From Macrotrachela quadricornifera (taxonomy: Eukaryota > Rotifera > Eurotatoria > Philodinida > Philodinidae): a stretch of 64,000 bases of DNA. Location: contig JAJEKB010021543.1 in assembly GCA_022393335.1 (NCBI GenBank), positions 206,008-270,007 of the forward strand. The letters run 5' to 3'. Shown here in pieces: positions 33,911 to 44,347 of this stretch (its first letter is position 1; every line of letters begins with the position of its first letter). The notes under the pieces were generated by a model. It was not told the DNA's origin. It was given only the letters and a program-made list of their open reading frames with translations, and searched no databases. Made by a program: the position numbers and the translations under genes.

Positions 33911-35626
33911 ATGGAATCAAAATATTCAAATATTTCTAAAAGGTAATGCACAAATAGATTTCAGAATTATATTTTAACATATTATTTTCTGTTTCAAAGT
34001 AATTTGGAAATACTACCAAATGAATTATTTGTTTTAATTTTCTCTTACATGAAAACAGAAATGATTATTCAAGCGTTTTTCAATCTTAATCAACGTTTTC
34101 AATCAGTTATTCTTCAATATGCTCGTCATTTTATTTTGTCTCCTAACACGAGGACTAAATGGATAATGGAATATATGTTACCAATATATAATCAACTTGA
34201 AACGATTAAAATGAGCGTTCAACATATTACTTCTGTTTTCTCTTACAAATATTCTTATCCAAATCTTCGTTTGATTACTATATATTTAAATGTTGAATGG
34301 CAAGTTGAGTTAAATATTGAAAATGAATCTCCATTAGCTGCTATTATATCTACAATGAATGTACTTGGTAATTGTGCTTTTGAAAGAGTGCGAAGAGATT
34401 TTTCGCATCTATTCAATTTAAATCAGATTTCAAATCTTAATAAAAATATTATAAACTATGATATAGATAATATTTCGCCATGTTCAGCAATTCGACGCGT
34501 ATGGATTTTGGAATGTTATGAAGAGAATTTATTAAAACTTTATTCTCTAGTACCTAAATTGACTTATCTTAAAGTTTGGTTTCGTTTTTCACGTACACAT
34601 AATTTTCATTTAAATGTTATACCTACTCAAATCATTCGACCAATGAATTCAATCGAATTATATATTAAAATAACTGATATGCAAAGTTTTGAGAATGTTA
34701 GTTTATTTATCAAACATTGCCAACCATCTCTTAAACGACTTACATTCGATTTAAGATTAGATGTGATGACTGATGGAAGAAAATTAGAAACCTTACTTGC
34801 ACCATGTACATCTCTCGAATATTTTTCATTTATAATGCAATTAACAAAGAAGCAAATTAACGTTTCGAATTTATTACGTTCATTTCAAAGCGAATGGTGG
34901 CTTGATATTCGACGTTCAGCAATACTTATTCATGAAACAGATTTCGATCATATTTTGATTGTATCTGTTCCTTGTTCTTTCTCTCATATTGGCAAATATT
35001 TTCAATTTTCTAGTAATCTTCATTCATGGCATTTAAATAAAGACAAATTTGATTCACCATTAATTCGTTTTATAAAAATGAACAAAATTTCTTTGTCAAA
35101 TAAACAACCTATAAGCCTTGATTTTTTAAAATTTGCTGGTTCTATCTTTTATTCTCAAAGACAAATATTGGAATGTAATTATTGGGGACTAATGTTTGAA
35201 GACGTACTATTTGAAAGGGTTAGCTTCTTTCATCATACTTTTTGATAAAAAAAAGCAATGAATCTTAATGTTTTTTGTTTTTTATAGTTCATGGAAAAAT
35301 CAATGGTAGAAATAATATTGCCCAATGTAGTACGATTTAAGATCACAAATGTCAAAGGATTGAGTCCATTAACGTTAGCAGTATGGTTATTGTTAGCACC
35401 CAATGTTCGGATATTACAAATTGAATACATGACATTCGGTGAAACAATAGAGTGGATGACAGAATTGAATGATGCACTTATGATGAGTGATCAACGACTG
35501 AAAATAATCTTTCAACAGATTCAAAAGATAACTATTTCTTATGTATGTTGTAATTTTAATACAAAATCAAAACTTCAAATGCACTCAATATTGGCTAAAA
35601 TATTTCCAGTTGCCGTTATTGATTGA
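33911..35626 (+). CDS. F-box protein (3 exons)
   Basis: Exons 33911-33942, 34000-35218 and 35288-35626 join in frame, giving 529 residues (GT-AG introns of 57 and 69 bp). The first exon carries the ATG (MESKYSNISK) and the F-box follows at once: LEILPNELFVLIFSYMKTE, about residues 13-50. An F-box would bind SKP1 in an SCF ubiquitin ligase and the remainder would select substrates. The rest has the leucine-rich alternation of divergent LRR-like repeats (PSLKRLTFDLRL, TSLEYFSFIMQL, PNVRILQIEYM) but no regular consensus. Large families of such F-box genes are common in rotifer genomes. The target is unknown. The reading frame is clean. Confidence 0.8.
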
Positions 35627-36117
35627 TTGATTGATTGATTTCCAAGATTTTATTTTTTTAAAATTTTTCTTTTTTATTTGTATTGAAATCTCACCAATAT
35701 ATGAATAGAGAATATAAGCATATCATTTACTGATTTCTATATCAATTAGAAAGGTTAACATTCACAAAACAAATTGGAGGAAATTTAATCCATTTACAAT
35801 GATCAGTTATTAAAGTTAGCTACCCAAATCAGAGTAATTATGTGAAACAGCCGTATATCTGATTAAAGAGTTGAAAAATACAATGATAAAAAAATATCTC
35901 TACCAAGCACTTTTTTAAATAACTCGGTTATTACGTCTATCTTATACAATTCAATTCTAAACTATCGAAAAATAGTATTGCACACAATTTTGTGTTTTAG
36001 TTTAAATATCGAAATAATTGGAACTTTTCCAAAGAATATTATACGGATGTTTTTAACCTGTAATGATATTTATCAATCTTCTTCGTAATTTAGAGTAGAA
36101 AAGCAGAACTAATGGGA
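35627..36117. other. Intergenic spacer
   Basis: Starts with a short GATT repeat (35620-35642). Otherwise AT-rich with nothing recognised. Confidence 0.5.
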
Positions 36118-37020
36118 ATATACAGGATGTTTCATAGGTTTTGCGACGCGACAAAATACGATATATAATTGAATAGCATCCTCCCTTATAACAATAAAAA
36201 TATAAACAAGTATGTGACGATAAAAGTTTCGAAATCGATCAATATGATATAGGATGTGTCTTGTACATACCTCAGTGTAGATAAATAATACAAATTTTGA
36301 ATTTGTATTTAAAAGATGCGACGTAAAAAGCTCTACAAATGTGTCAAAATAAACATTTGCTGATTTGTTTTAATGGCATAGCTCATACTCAAAATAAACA
36401 AGCTTCATAAGGGTGATAGTGAATATAATAAAAAAATATTTCGAAGACTCTTTTATTTTGCATAGATCTCAACTTGAGAAAAAGATAAGTTCATGAGTTT
36501 TATTTAAAAAGATGCAGTATAAAAAGCTCTACAAAATGTGTGCAAACAGATCTCAATTGTAAAAGAAAAAAGTCTTCGAAATATTTTTCTCTTATACTCA
36601 ATCCAATGGGAAGTAGCACCATCATCAAAGTTCTTCATCTTGAGTATGAACTATGCTATCAGAACAAGTCAGTATCTATTTATTTAGACACTTTTTATAG
36701 AGCTTTTCACGTGACATTTTTTAAGAAAAAATTCAAGATCTTATCATTTATTTATATCGAGATATGCGTGAAATAAAAGAATGTTACCAACGTTTTGATA
36801 AGCCCTACATTCTATTTTGTCGATTTCGAAAATTTTATCATCACATTCTCATGTTTAGATTTTTATTATTATAAGGGAAGGTTTTATTCAATTATATATC
36901 ATTGGAATGACCATCATGAGTACTCGAAGATGATATAGAAACATAATGATTAGACATTGTTCTATGTGTTCGTATACACGAATCTTGTCGAGTCTCAAAG
37001 CTTATGAAACACCCTATATA
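36118..37020. mobile_element. Long palindromic Tc1/mariner-like MITE, compound
   Basis: Ends TATACAGGATGTTTCATAGG and the inverse of CTTATGAAACACCCTATATA, with TA at the borders, as expected for Tc1/mariner targets. The arms exceed 200 bp (for example CCTCCCTTATAACAATAAAA against TTATTATTATAAGGGAAGG). Three copies of the block RATGCRRYRTAAAAAGCTCT occur (about 36316, 36512, and inverted near 36695), so a smaller inverted element seems to sit inside. AATATTTCGAAGACTC (about 36438) and its inverse (about 36572) form another arm. Not coding. Confidence 0.8.
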
Positions 37021-39100
37021 GTTTTTTCTTTTTCGCATTATTTATTCTCATTATGTTCAAGTCTTTTTATATACTTATGCATCGATATTGTCGCTAAACC
37101 ACTCAATAAGAGATATAAGCTATGCAATAAGTTGTTAAGAAAGAGTAGAACAAAAGAAGGAACCACAAAGAATATAAAATCAAAAATATAAAATACTTCT
37201 GATCATTTTTGGAAGAAGACGCGAAGACCATCCATGTAACACACGCATAAAACGAGAAAAGAAAATGAAAAAGGATATTTTACACTAGAGAGGCCTCACA
37301 AAGTACTGAATTAATATGTCATCATTTCGTTTGACATGCAATACAACAAGAGAATGATAAAACTTATTTTCAAGATTGCTTCAATTATTCATCGAGAACT
37401 ACCTAAATTTGATCCATTCAATCATCCATAAAATCTGTTACAAATCATCAGTTTTCATGTTGTCTTTTTCATTATAAAACTTGAAAATATTCTCGTCATT
37501 ACATTTTCCATTCATTCATGAGGTAATTCAGTAATTTCATGTTAGAACAGAAAAATAATACTTGATTCCTATTCAACAATGAAATTTCACGACGAAAATT
37601 GCACACTTTTTTCTTTCAAATTTTACTGTTTCATCAAAATTTCTCATAAAACAATGTATCCAGAAAATATTAAAAATAGTCTATTTTGTAGAGAAAGAAA
37701 ATTTTCTATCATATGAGAGATGCTGCACCTCAAACGAGTGAAACACAGGGAAGAAAATCGCAAAATACGATTATAATTAAAAAGATGAAATTTTCCAGGA
37801 AGTTGGAAATATGAGGTTCCAGTGATTTTTATATAGATATATCAGAATGAACTGATATTTTGGTTTTCATAGTCACTTTTGGATGAGAAAGTCAAATTCA
37901 AAATCTGAAAATTTTCTACAGTTATCTTTCCCTTATATTGGTCGGTTTTCTGATGGATCCTCTCTTAATTCTCTGTTATTTTTGCTTGTGTGATTAAAAG
38001 AAAAAAGACATGTATTTTAAAATTCTGTTATTCTGTTCTGATCTATACACAATTCATATGTTCTTCTTTAGAATGTTCAAGCTATAATCGTACACATCAT
38101 GTCACTTAAGGAGACATGTATGTATCTACGAATTATTAATTTATGTAAATATACTAGATGTTTAGTTCTTCCATGATTCATGATATTTTTCTATCGTAGA
38201 ACCTTTTTGTAATAAAGAGTATTGTAAAAAAATAGGCAAACTACTTTTCTGTCTCTATATCGATTTAATGAAATAATTGGTATTCAAAATTGCTTCGCTT
38301 GTTTACAACATCCTTATGGTCTTCAAGAATAATGAGTAATTATTAGACAACGAAGGAAAAGGCAATAATATTTTTTACAATGCAATATGCCAACTTCTAT
38401 TCAACATCATTATTTCAAAAACAAACATAACCAAACAATCTTTGAAATTATTTTATCTTTTTCTCAAACCAGTGAATAAATCGAATGAAATATGGATTTT
38501 TAATTAGAAAACGAGGCATATATAGATAATGTTAAACATTGATAAAATCTTATGCTTGATCTTGCTGCTTGTTTCTTGCATATGAAACCATAAACAAATT
38601 TATTTAAATTTTTAAAAGCATAAAAATAAGATAATTATTTTAATCGGAATATCAATAGCTGTGTTCATCTACAGGTATTAACAAGATGAGATTAGGAATT
38701 TTCTATTAATGACAGAATCATTAGTCAAACTCGGTGTTTCTCTTACTAGATAGAAAAAGTTGTCCGCAATTCGATGATGAAAAAAATATAATCAATGATA
38801 TGATGAGTATCCTTGGTGATTAAAAAAAAAGAAAAAAATAATTTTTTCCTAAGTGAAATTGAAAAAGTAAATTCATTGCATTAGAAGATGTTTTGGCGTT
38901 CTTTTCCGAACAATAAAGTGCTATTTAAAAGAAAATAACAGAATAAATACTTGACGCGTCTACATTGTCTCATATATTATCCTTCGTCTTCTGTTTTCTT
39001 TTTTTCTCCTATTTTAAAAGATTGCATTTGATATAAATAATGAAGAAATGCACTTACTCTTTTTCAAAGAGAGAAAGGTGAATAACAAGCAGATTTTATA
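37021..39100. other. Intergenic, nothing recognised
   Basis: AT-rich, with no supported gene, RNA or clear repeat over about 2 kb. The last part is the upstream region of the YHYH gene. Confidence 0.5.
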
Positions 39101-40240
39101 ATGTTTCGTCCAACATATATATTCTTGTTATTAATTTTTACTCACACTACATCAGGAGCAGCAAATAATTCTTATCAAGATTGTCTACGAATAGCTGCTT
39201 ATTTTGCAACAACCGTATCAAATGGACCCGTTGTCGATATTAGAGCTACAACGGGTATCAATGTGACATGTCCACAATTAACAGGTGTTTCATGTCCTGG
39301 TTCCGTTGTTAATGATGTATGTATATTTCAACAAAAACTTTGTGTAACATGTATCAATGGATCATCAGTACGTATACGAGTTCAATCCAATGGTCTTCCA
39401 AGAAGATGTGCATCGGTACCTATTGGTGCTCAACTTTCTGAACGTAATATGGATTTTGAAGTTAATTTCAATCCTGATGTTAGCGTTAATTCACCCAATT
39501 ATTCACCATCAACTGCTGCCGCACTCAGTGCATTGTTATGTAATATATCAAATCAAGCTACAGTACCGGCTACTTCTGCATATGCAATCGCTCCAAATAG
39601 TATGCCATTGAATGCATTAGCTGGTATAGCTATTGATGGTGTTAATATTCTCAATGTTAATAGTCTCAATCAAGTCGATCCATTCTATCCAACAGGTGGA
39701 TTTCCATCAGAAGGTGCTGATCAATGTTTGTCACATCCTGCTGGTGGTGGAGAATATCATTATCATATAGCTAGTGGATGTATGGTAAATCCTCCTCAAG
39801 GTAATCTTACTAATTGTTCACCAACAATTGGATGTTTAAATAATGTATCAAGTTATTCACTTCAAACATTTTCATCATTAAAAACTTTAACTGTGATTGG
39901 TATTGCAAAAGATGGTCATGTTATTTATGGACCATATTTATCATCAGGTATACAAGTAACATCAGGTTTTGATATTTGTAATGGAATGTTCTATGATGCC
40001 ATTGGCAACTATGCTTATTTTGCAACGACAAAATATCCTTATATAACTGGTTGTTTTGGACCAGCAAATTATCCTGATTCTAAACCTAATTGTACTACTA
40101 ATCCTCCTACAAGTTATACAAAATCATCTTATGCAACTTCATTTTCAGCATCAAATGATGTAACATCCAAGTTTTCACCATCCATTATTCAATTCATTAC
40201 ATTATTTATGATGGTTCTATATATAATGATAATGTTTTAA
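39101..40240 (+). CDS. Secreted YHYH-domain protein, probably GPI-anchored
   Basis: An intronless frame of 379 residues. Residues 1-19 form a signal peptide (FLLLIFTHTTSG). The YHYH domain is centred on HPAGGGEYHYHIASGC (YHYH at about 219-222), preceded by a PNSMPLNALAGIAIDGVNI segment and followed by IGIAKDGHVIYGPY, the usual second half of the domain. Several Cys residues suggest disulphides. The C-terminus (about 362-379, ITLFMMVLYIMIMF) is hydrophobic after a Ser-rich stretch, consistent with a GPI signal or a membrane tail. The YHYH family occurs in bacteria, algae and some animals; its biochemistry is undefined, though the paired His residues suggest metal binding. Confidence 0.85.
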   Translation: MFRPTYIFLLLIFTHTTSGAANNSYQDCLRIAAYFATTVSNGPVVDIRATTGINVTCPQLTGVSCPGSVVNDVCIFQQKLCVTCINGSSVRIRVQSNGLPRRCASVPIGAQLSERNMDFEVNFNPDVSVNSPNYSPSTAAALSALLCNISNQATVPATSAYAIAPNSMPLNALAGIAIDGVNILNVNSLNQVDPFYPTGGFPSEGADQCLSHPAGGGEYHYHIASGCMVNPPQGNLTNCSPTIGCLNNVSSYSLQTFSSLKTLTVIGIAKDGHVIYGPYLSSGIQVTSGFDICNGMFYDAIGNYAYFATTKYPYITGCFGPANYPDSKPNCTTNPPTSYTKSSYATSFSASNDVTSKFSPSIIQFITLFMMVLYIMIMF

Positions 40241-40865
40241 AGACGATTTAAATAATCAAATAATTGATATAAAGCTTTATTCCTTAATATTTTTTCCCTA
40301 TAATTTAATGAAAATCTAAAAGTCAATTATCTTCTCATATATGAAATAAATTCATAGTTCACTTAAAATTATTTTTGCTCAACTATATTAAAAGGTTATC
40401 ATAATATGTGGCACTTTTTCAGCATGATAATAGTAATATTTATTTCTTCTTTGATGTCTTTAAATAATGATCATAGAAAAAATATACATAAAATATATCT
40501 TTATTCAATAAAATAAAGAAAACTTGTAAGTAGTTAATTAATTAAACAAAAAAAGGTATGAATTATTATTTGTCAAATGATAGATATTATATAATATCTT
40601 TCATGACTGCATGTTTGTGGATCTTTGTTATTATCTCAATTTACCAAAACAGTATGCAGTGACGCTTTTTAGGACACTCGATATAATAAAATATGTGAGT
40701 TATGTGATTCTTTTAAAAGATTTCCTAATAAAATGCCGAATATATTTACATAGAGAATAAGGCAAGTACAAATTGCGACCTACTGATCACATACGAAATC
40801 GAGCTTGTATGTTCTAAGTGGTTTGACATGGATAAAATATATGCACACAAGCTATTAATGAATTA
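40241..40865. other. Intergenic spacer
   Basis: 3' flank of the YHYH gene. No gene is recognised. A CGCTTTTTAGGACACTCGAT segment near 40668 could be the worn left end of the transposon relic that follows. Confidence 0.45.
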
Positions 40866-41398
40866 TTTAATGGTCGAATTCCACCTCAAGAAAATGATGC
40901 AAAATTTATCAACGTATGGCCTATTAAAAATGTTTGGGGGATATTGATGAAGAAAAGACGTGGAGAACAGTTTTTCGAGTTTTCAATAGCTAAAATATAG
41001 ATTGAACAAAGAATGGGAAAACAAACTTTTGATGATTTTAAAGAGATGATTGATAAAATTCCTAAAAGACTTAACAAAGTGATAAAAAGTGATGGAGAAC
41101 AAATATATGAGAGTTAAATAAGATTATTCTGTAATCAGATTATTTTGTGTATTTAAAATCCACAGTGCATTTCTTGTTTGAATAAAATATCTTGTCAATT
41201 TCGAAAAATTCATCCTTACATTATTATGTTTATACTTTTATTATTATAAGGGAAGACGTTATTCAATCATATATCATTTGAAAGGTTGTCACGAGTACTA
41301 AAAACTGATATAGAAACATAATCGCAAGACACCGTTTAATGTACCCATATAAACGAATTTTGTCGCGTCCCAAGACTTATGAAAACACTCTGTATAGG
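40866..41398 (+). pseudogene. Tc1/mariner relic: transposase C-terminus plus right terminal repeat
   Basis: Translation across 40866-41117 gives WPIKNVWGI (a decayed SPDLNPIENVWG motif), FDDFKEMIDKIPKRLNKVI and SDGEQIYES before a stop, typical of Tc1-type transposase C-termini, with at least one internal stop and frame changes. Directly after it, 41170-41398 is closely similar, in the same orientation, to the right arm of the element at 36790-37020 (CATATATCATTTGAAAGG, GATATAGAAACATAAT, TTATGAAAACACTCTGTATA). This ties the MITE to an autonomous Tc1/mariner lineage. Confidence 0.7.
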
Positions 41399-41415
41399 AT
41401 TGATGAGTAACTCGT

Positions 41416-41687
41416 TTAACCCATTCGCGGCGACATGAATATAATTTTCTCATTAGTTGTGAAAAGTTTCATTTCTTTAGTTGTAGTAACTGTAGTACTT
41501 TAAAACAAATTTTATCAACGTTTCTCTTAACAGTATGAGCTATGAACATTCCTTTATCTGCAATAAGAGAATTAACTCCTTAACTCAAACTACAACAGAG
41601 ATATTCAATTTTTTCTGCAATAAATGAGCCTTTGGACTGTTCTATAGCGGGTCCTGCCGAAAGGTCCCATCGCAACGAAAGGGTTAA
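41416..41687. mobile_element. Short piggyBac-like TTAA element
   Basis: Begins TTAACCCATTCGCGGCGAC and ends CGCAACGAAAGGGTTAA. The outer 13 bp pair with few mismatches and both ends include TTAA. The internal GCGGGTCCTGCCGAAAGGTC resembles the sub-terminal GGGTCCTGCC of the element at 30619-31783. At 272 bp with no coding capacity it is a miniature element, probably of the same superfamily. Confidence 0.7.
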
Positions 41688-42649
41688 ATTTGTTTTGGAC
41701 GTTTCCCAGTTGTGAGATTTATTGCATGATAAAAAAACAAACGCTCGTTCAACGTACGACAAACGAAATGATTTAAATAATAATTTTTCCTTATCTTTTT
41801 CCATAAGCTTAGTCATCAGGTTTGTCTTCGCACTCATCTGTTTCATTGTCTAATGTATTGTAATCTAAAGTTGTTTCATCTTCTTGATTATATGAAGTGC
41901 TTATTCATATTGACTCGAATATATAGAATCATTGATTGGCAAGTTCTTCTTGAAATGGAATAAGTGATGCTGTAACCAAAAGTTCTTTAGAGGTTCGTTC
42001 TCGGCACAGCTGTATTTTTCGATTTACGTCATCCATTGTCTGTTTTTAAAATTATAATATACTATGTAACTTATTTCTTCTATTCTCTTGAGTAAGTGTT
42101 TCTTTTTCTCTTAGTTTCTACATTGTTACAGGCAAGCCGTGACAATGGCAGTAAGCGATAAATGAAAATAGTTACTATCACGTTCTCTCAATTTTTTTTG
42201 TTGATTAGCCATGCACACATACACGAAGATAAAATTTGACCCCATTTACAGAAGCATATTATTCACATGAACGAAAAAAAAGAACAGAAAAAGGTTACAT
42301 CTCTTCAACAACTAGTTTACTTTAACCTTGAGAACAGTCTGAAAAGGTTTGCTTGGATGATTCGTTTGTCATCAAATAGTAAAACATAAAGCCGTGAAAA
42401 TTGGTTTTCTTGTCACGATTCATAACTCGTGCCAGATGCAATTTGGGTGGAACCAACTTAGGATATATTACTCCTAGCTATACCCTATATAACCATTATA
42501 TCCCCCGATTGAAAAGGTTTTTGACACCTAGAGTGGTTCCCTCGTTAGATTCGAAGTCAGATGAAAATATAGGACGAATCGCAGCCCAGTAATAATAATA
42601 CGGAATTTTATGATACAGCATCTTTATACAGCTTTTACAATTATTAAAA
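41688..42649. other. Intergenic, nothing certain
   Basis: No supported gene. A TTTATACAG acceptor-like site ends at about 42632, 18 nt before the ATG of the next gene. Confidence 0.45.
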
Positions 42650-43126
42650 ATGCACCAAGAGCATGTATTATCACGAATATATAAAGAAGGTTACCTTTCC
42701 AATTTGACATTAACAAAAAACGATTTTAGACCCATCGAAGAAGCTAAACGTATCTCACGATACCTTCACAAACCACATTATCACGTTGTCGCTAATGTAC
42801 TACGTCCTTCTACGCTAAAAGACAAAATCTACATAGATACTCACAACGAATTATCACAATCATTGTGTGCAGAAGTTAGTGCCATATGCTGGATGATCAA
42901 CGATGAACTACAAATGGATAAGCTCGAAATTATTATAGCACTATTTGATGATGACAAGGATAAGGAGAAGTTTCGACTATTTAGTCTATGTGATAGACGC
43001 CGAGAGTTGATTGGTGATTATGATCGTAAAGCAAGAGTTATCGTCAGTACGATGGAACAACCATATGTCCTGAGTATTTCAAAGTTGATACTTTTGAAAT
43101 CGATTGATGTTGAAAATGAGTATTGA
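42650..43126 (+). CDS. Blasticidin-S/cytidine deaminase-like protein, Zn site incomplete
   Basis: A 158-residue frame with the layout of the blasticidin-S deaminase branch of the cytidine deaminase superfamily: KPHYHVVANVLR near the substrate loop, then SLCAEVSAICWMIND, which has the first Zn-Cys and catalytic Glu of the CAE motif, then EIIIALFDDD, LCDRRRELIGDY, ARVIV and LSISKLILLKS. The family's second motif is PCGxCRELI with two Zn-Cys. Here the second Cys is replaced by Arg (C-D-R-R), so one of three Cys ligands is lost. An inactive or altered protein, or the start of pseudogenisation, is inferred. The frame is uninterrupted. Confidence 0.65.
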   Translation: MHQEHVLSRIYKEGYLSNLTLTKNDFRPIEEAKRISRYLHKPHYHVVANVLRPSTLKDKIYIDTHNELSQSLCAEVSAICWMINDELQMDKLEIIIALFDDDKDKEKFRLFSLCDRRRELIGDYDRKARVIVSTMEQPYVLSISKLILLKSIDVENEY

Positions 43127-43387
43127 ATCAAGTAAGCTAAGTCCGAACAATAAACATACATACTTTGTAACATCACCTTCAATTATATATATTAGACATA
43201 CTACTTTGTATGGTTTTTTATTCGTTAGTATGAAGAAAACGTCTTATCGTTTGATCAATGAAGACGAATATATTGCAGGACATACAACATCATGACAAAT
43301 CATTAAAAAATTTCTCGGAAAGAATGATTAAGATATATATAACTAAACATACAAATCGAAATTGCGTTATAAAAAATGCGAGAAACT

Positions 43388-44347
43388 CTATTGCATTTTA
43401 TTGTTTTCGAACGAGGCTAAGTAGAGTTTTACAGAATCATAGTCAGCAACAGTGGTTGTTACTTCAGATCTTTTTTCTTTTATTAATTTTAATGCATCTT
43501 CCACGGACATATTTTCGTTAGCAACTAAATGACATAATACAATTGTTGCACTTCTTGCCATTCCAGTTTTACAATGAACGAAGATTTTTTTCTTTTTTCT
43601 ATATGCTTCATTCATAAAGTTCATTGCTTTTTCAATTGATTTTAATGATGGTGATGTACTATCAATAGTTGGTAGATGCAATTGTTCTATATGATATTTT
43701 TTATATGCATGTCGTGGACCATTATATTCAGCACACATATTTACAACATATTCAATTCCAATCTCATTCAATTTTTCCACATCACTTGAAGTAGGTAAAC
43801 AACCTAAATAACAATATGGTGTTATTTCACTAGCTAAGGAATTTAATGGATTATTTAACAGTTTAAAGAGAATAACTAATAAAAATGCTGGAATATCGTA
43901 TAATAAATGGATTATATAACGTCTTTTATCATGTAAATCCATATCTTGCCTAGTTCGAGCAAAAGTAGTGAGCATAAATGCATATGGAAATAAATGTTGA
44001 ACTTTTTTTATAGGTAAATGATGATAACCAAATAACCAAACAATAGTTTGAATAATTAATCTCAAGATAAATACATCCCATAGACTAATGAGAAATATAA
44101 ATAGTAATAATCGACATAAACCATAAAAAGAACGTGTTTGTTGTGTAAATGATCGATACCATTGAATGATGGCAATTAATATGATTGGAATATAACTTCC
44201 ATAAGGATTATTAATCAAATATGATATCAATATACTAGATATGAAGCATAATATGACAGCAATCATAAATGTGTAACCGTGTTTAACTTCAGCTTCACGT
44301 ATTTCTTTATCATTTTTGTTGCCAATTTGAATATCTTTGGCAGACAT
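43388..44347 (-). CDS. Multi-span membrane dual-specificity phosphatase
   Basis: An intronless 319-residue protein. The N-terminal half has four or five hydrophobic segments (about 27-48, 51-64, 76-106, 118-130, 146-166), so it is membrane-embedded. The C-terminal half is a DSP/PTP catalytic domain: ITPYCYLGCLPTSSDVEKL, general acid Asp229 in PTIDSTSPS, and the P-loop HCKTGMARSATI with Cys259 and Arg265, followed by SVEDALKLIKEKR. The GCLPTSSDV opening and P-loop context are closest to the PTPMT1 / plant DSP-like branch, some members of which dephosphorylate phosphatidylglycerophosphate or phosphoinositides. Lipid or protein substrate cannot be decided. All catalytic residues are present. Confidence 0.85.
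   Translation of the reverse strand: MSAKDIQIGNKNDKEIREAEVKHGYTFMIAVILCFISSILISYLINNPYGSYIPIILIAIIQWYRSFTQQTRSFYGLCRLLLFIFLISLWDVFILRLIIQTIVWLFGYHHLPIKKVQHLFPYAFMLTTFARTRQDMDLHDKRRYIIHLLYDIPAFLLVILFKLLNNPLNSLASEITPYCYLGCLPTSSDVEKLNEIGIEYVVNMCAEYNGPRHAYKKYHIEQLHLPTIDSTSPSLKSIEKAMNFMNEAYRKKKKIFVHCKTGMARSATIVLCHLVANENMSVEDALKLIKEKRSEVTTTVADYDSVKLYLASFENNKMQ

Noticed and set aside
36540..37191. Short plus-strand frames in and next to the palindromic element
   Set aside because: They run across element arms that recur in inverted form elsewhere, so the frames are incidental.
39357..39611. 84-codon frame inside the YHYH gene
   Set aside because: Out-of-frame shadow of a clearly supported long gene.
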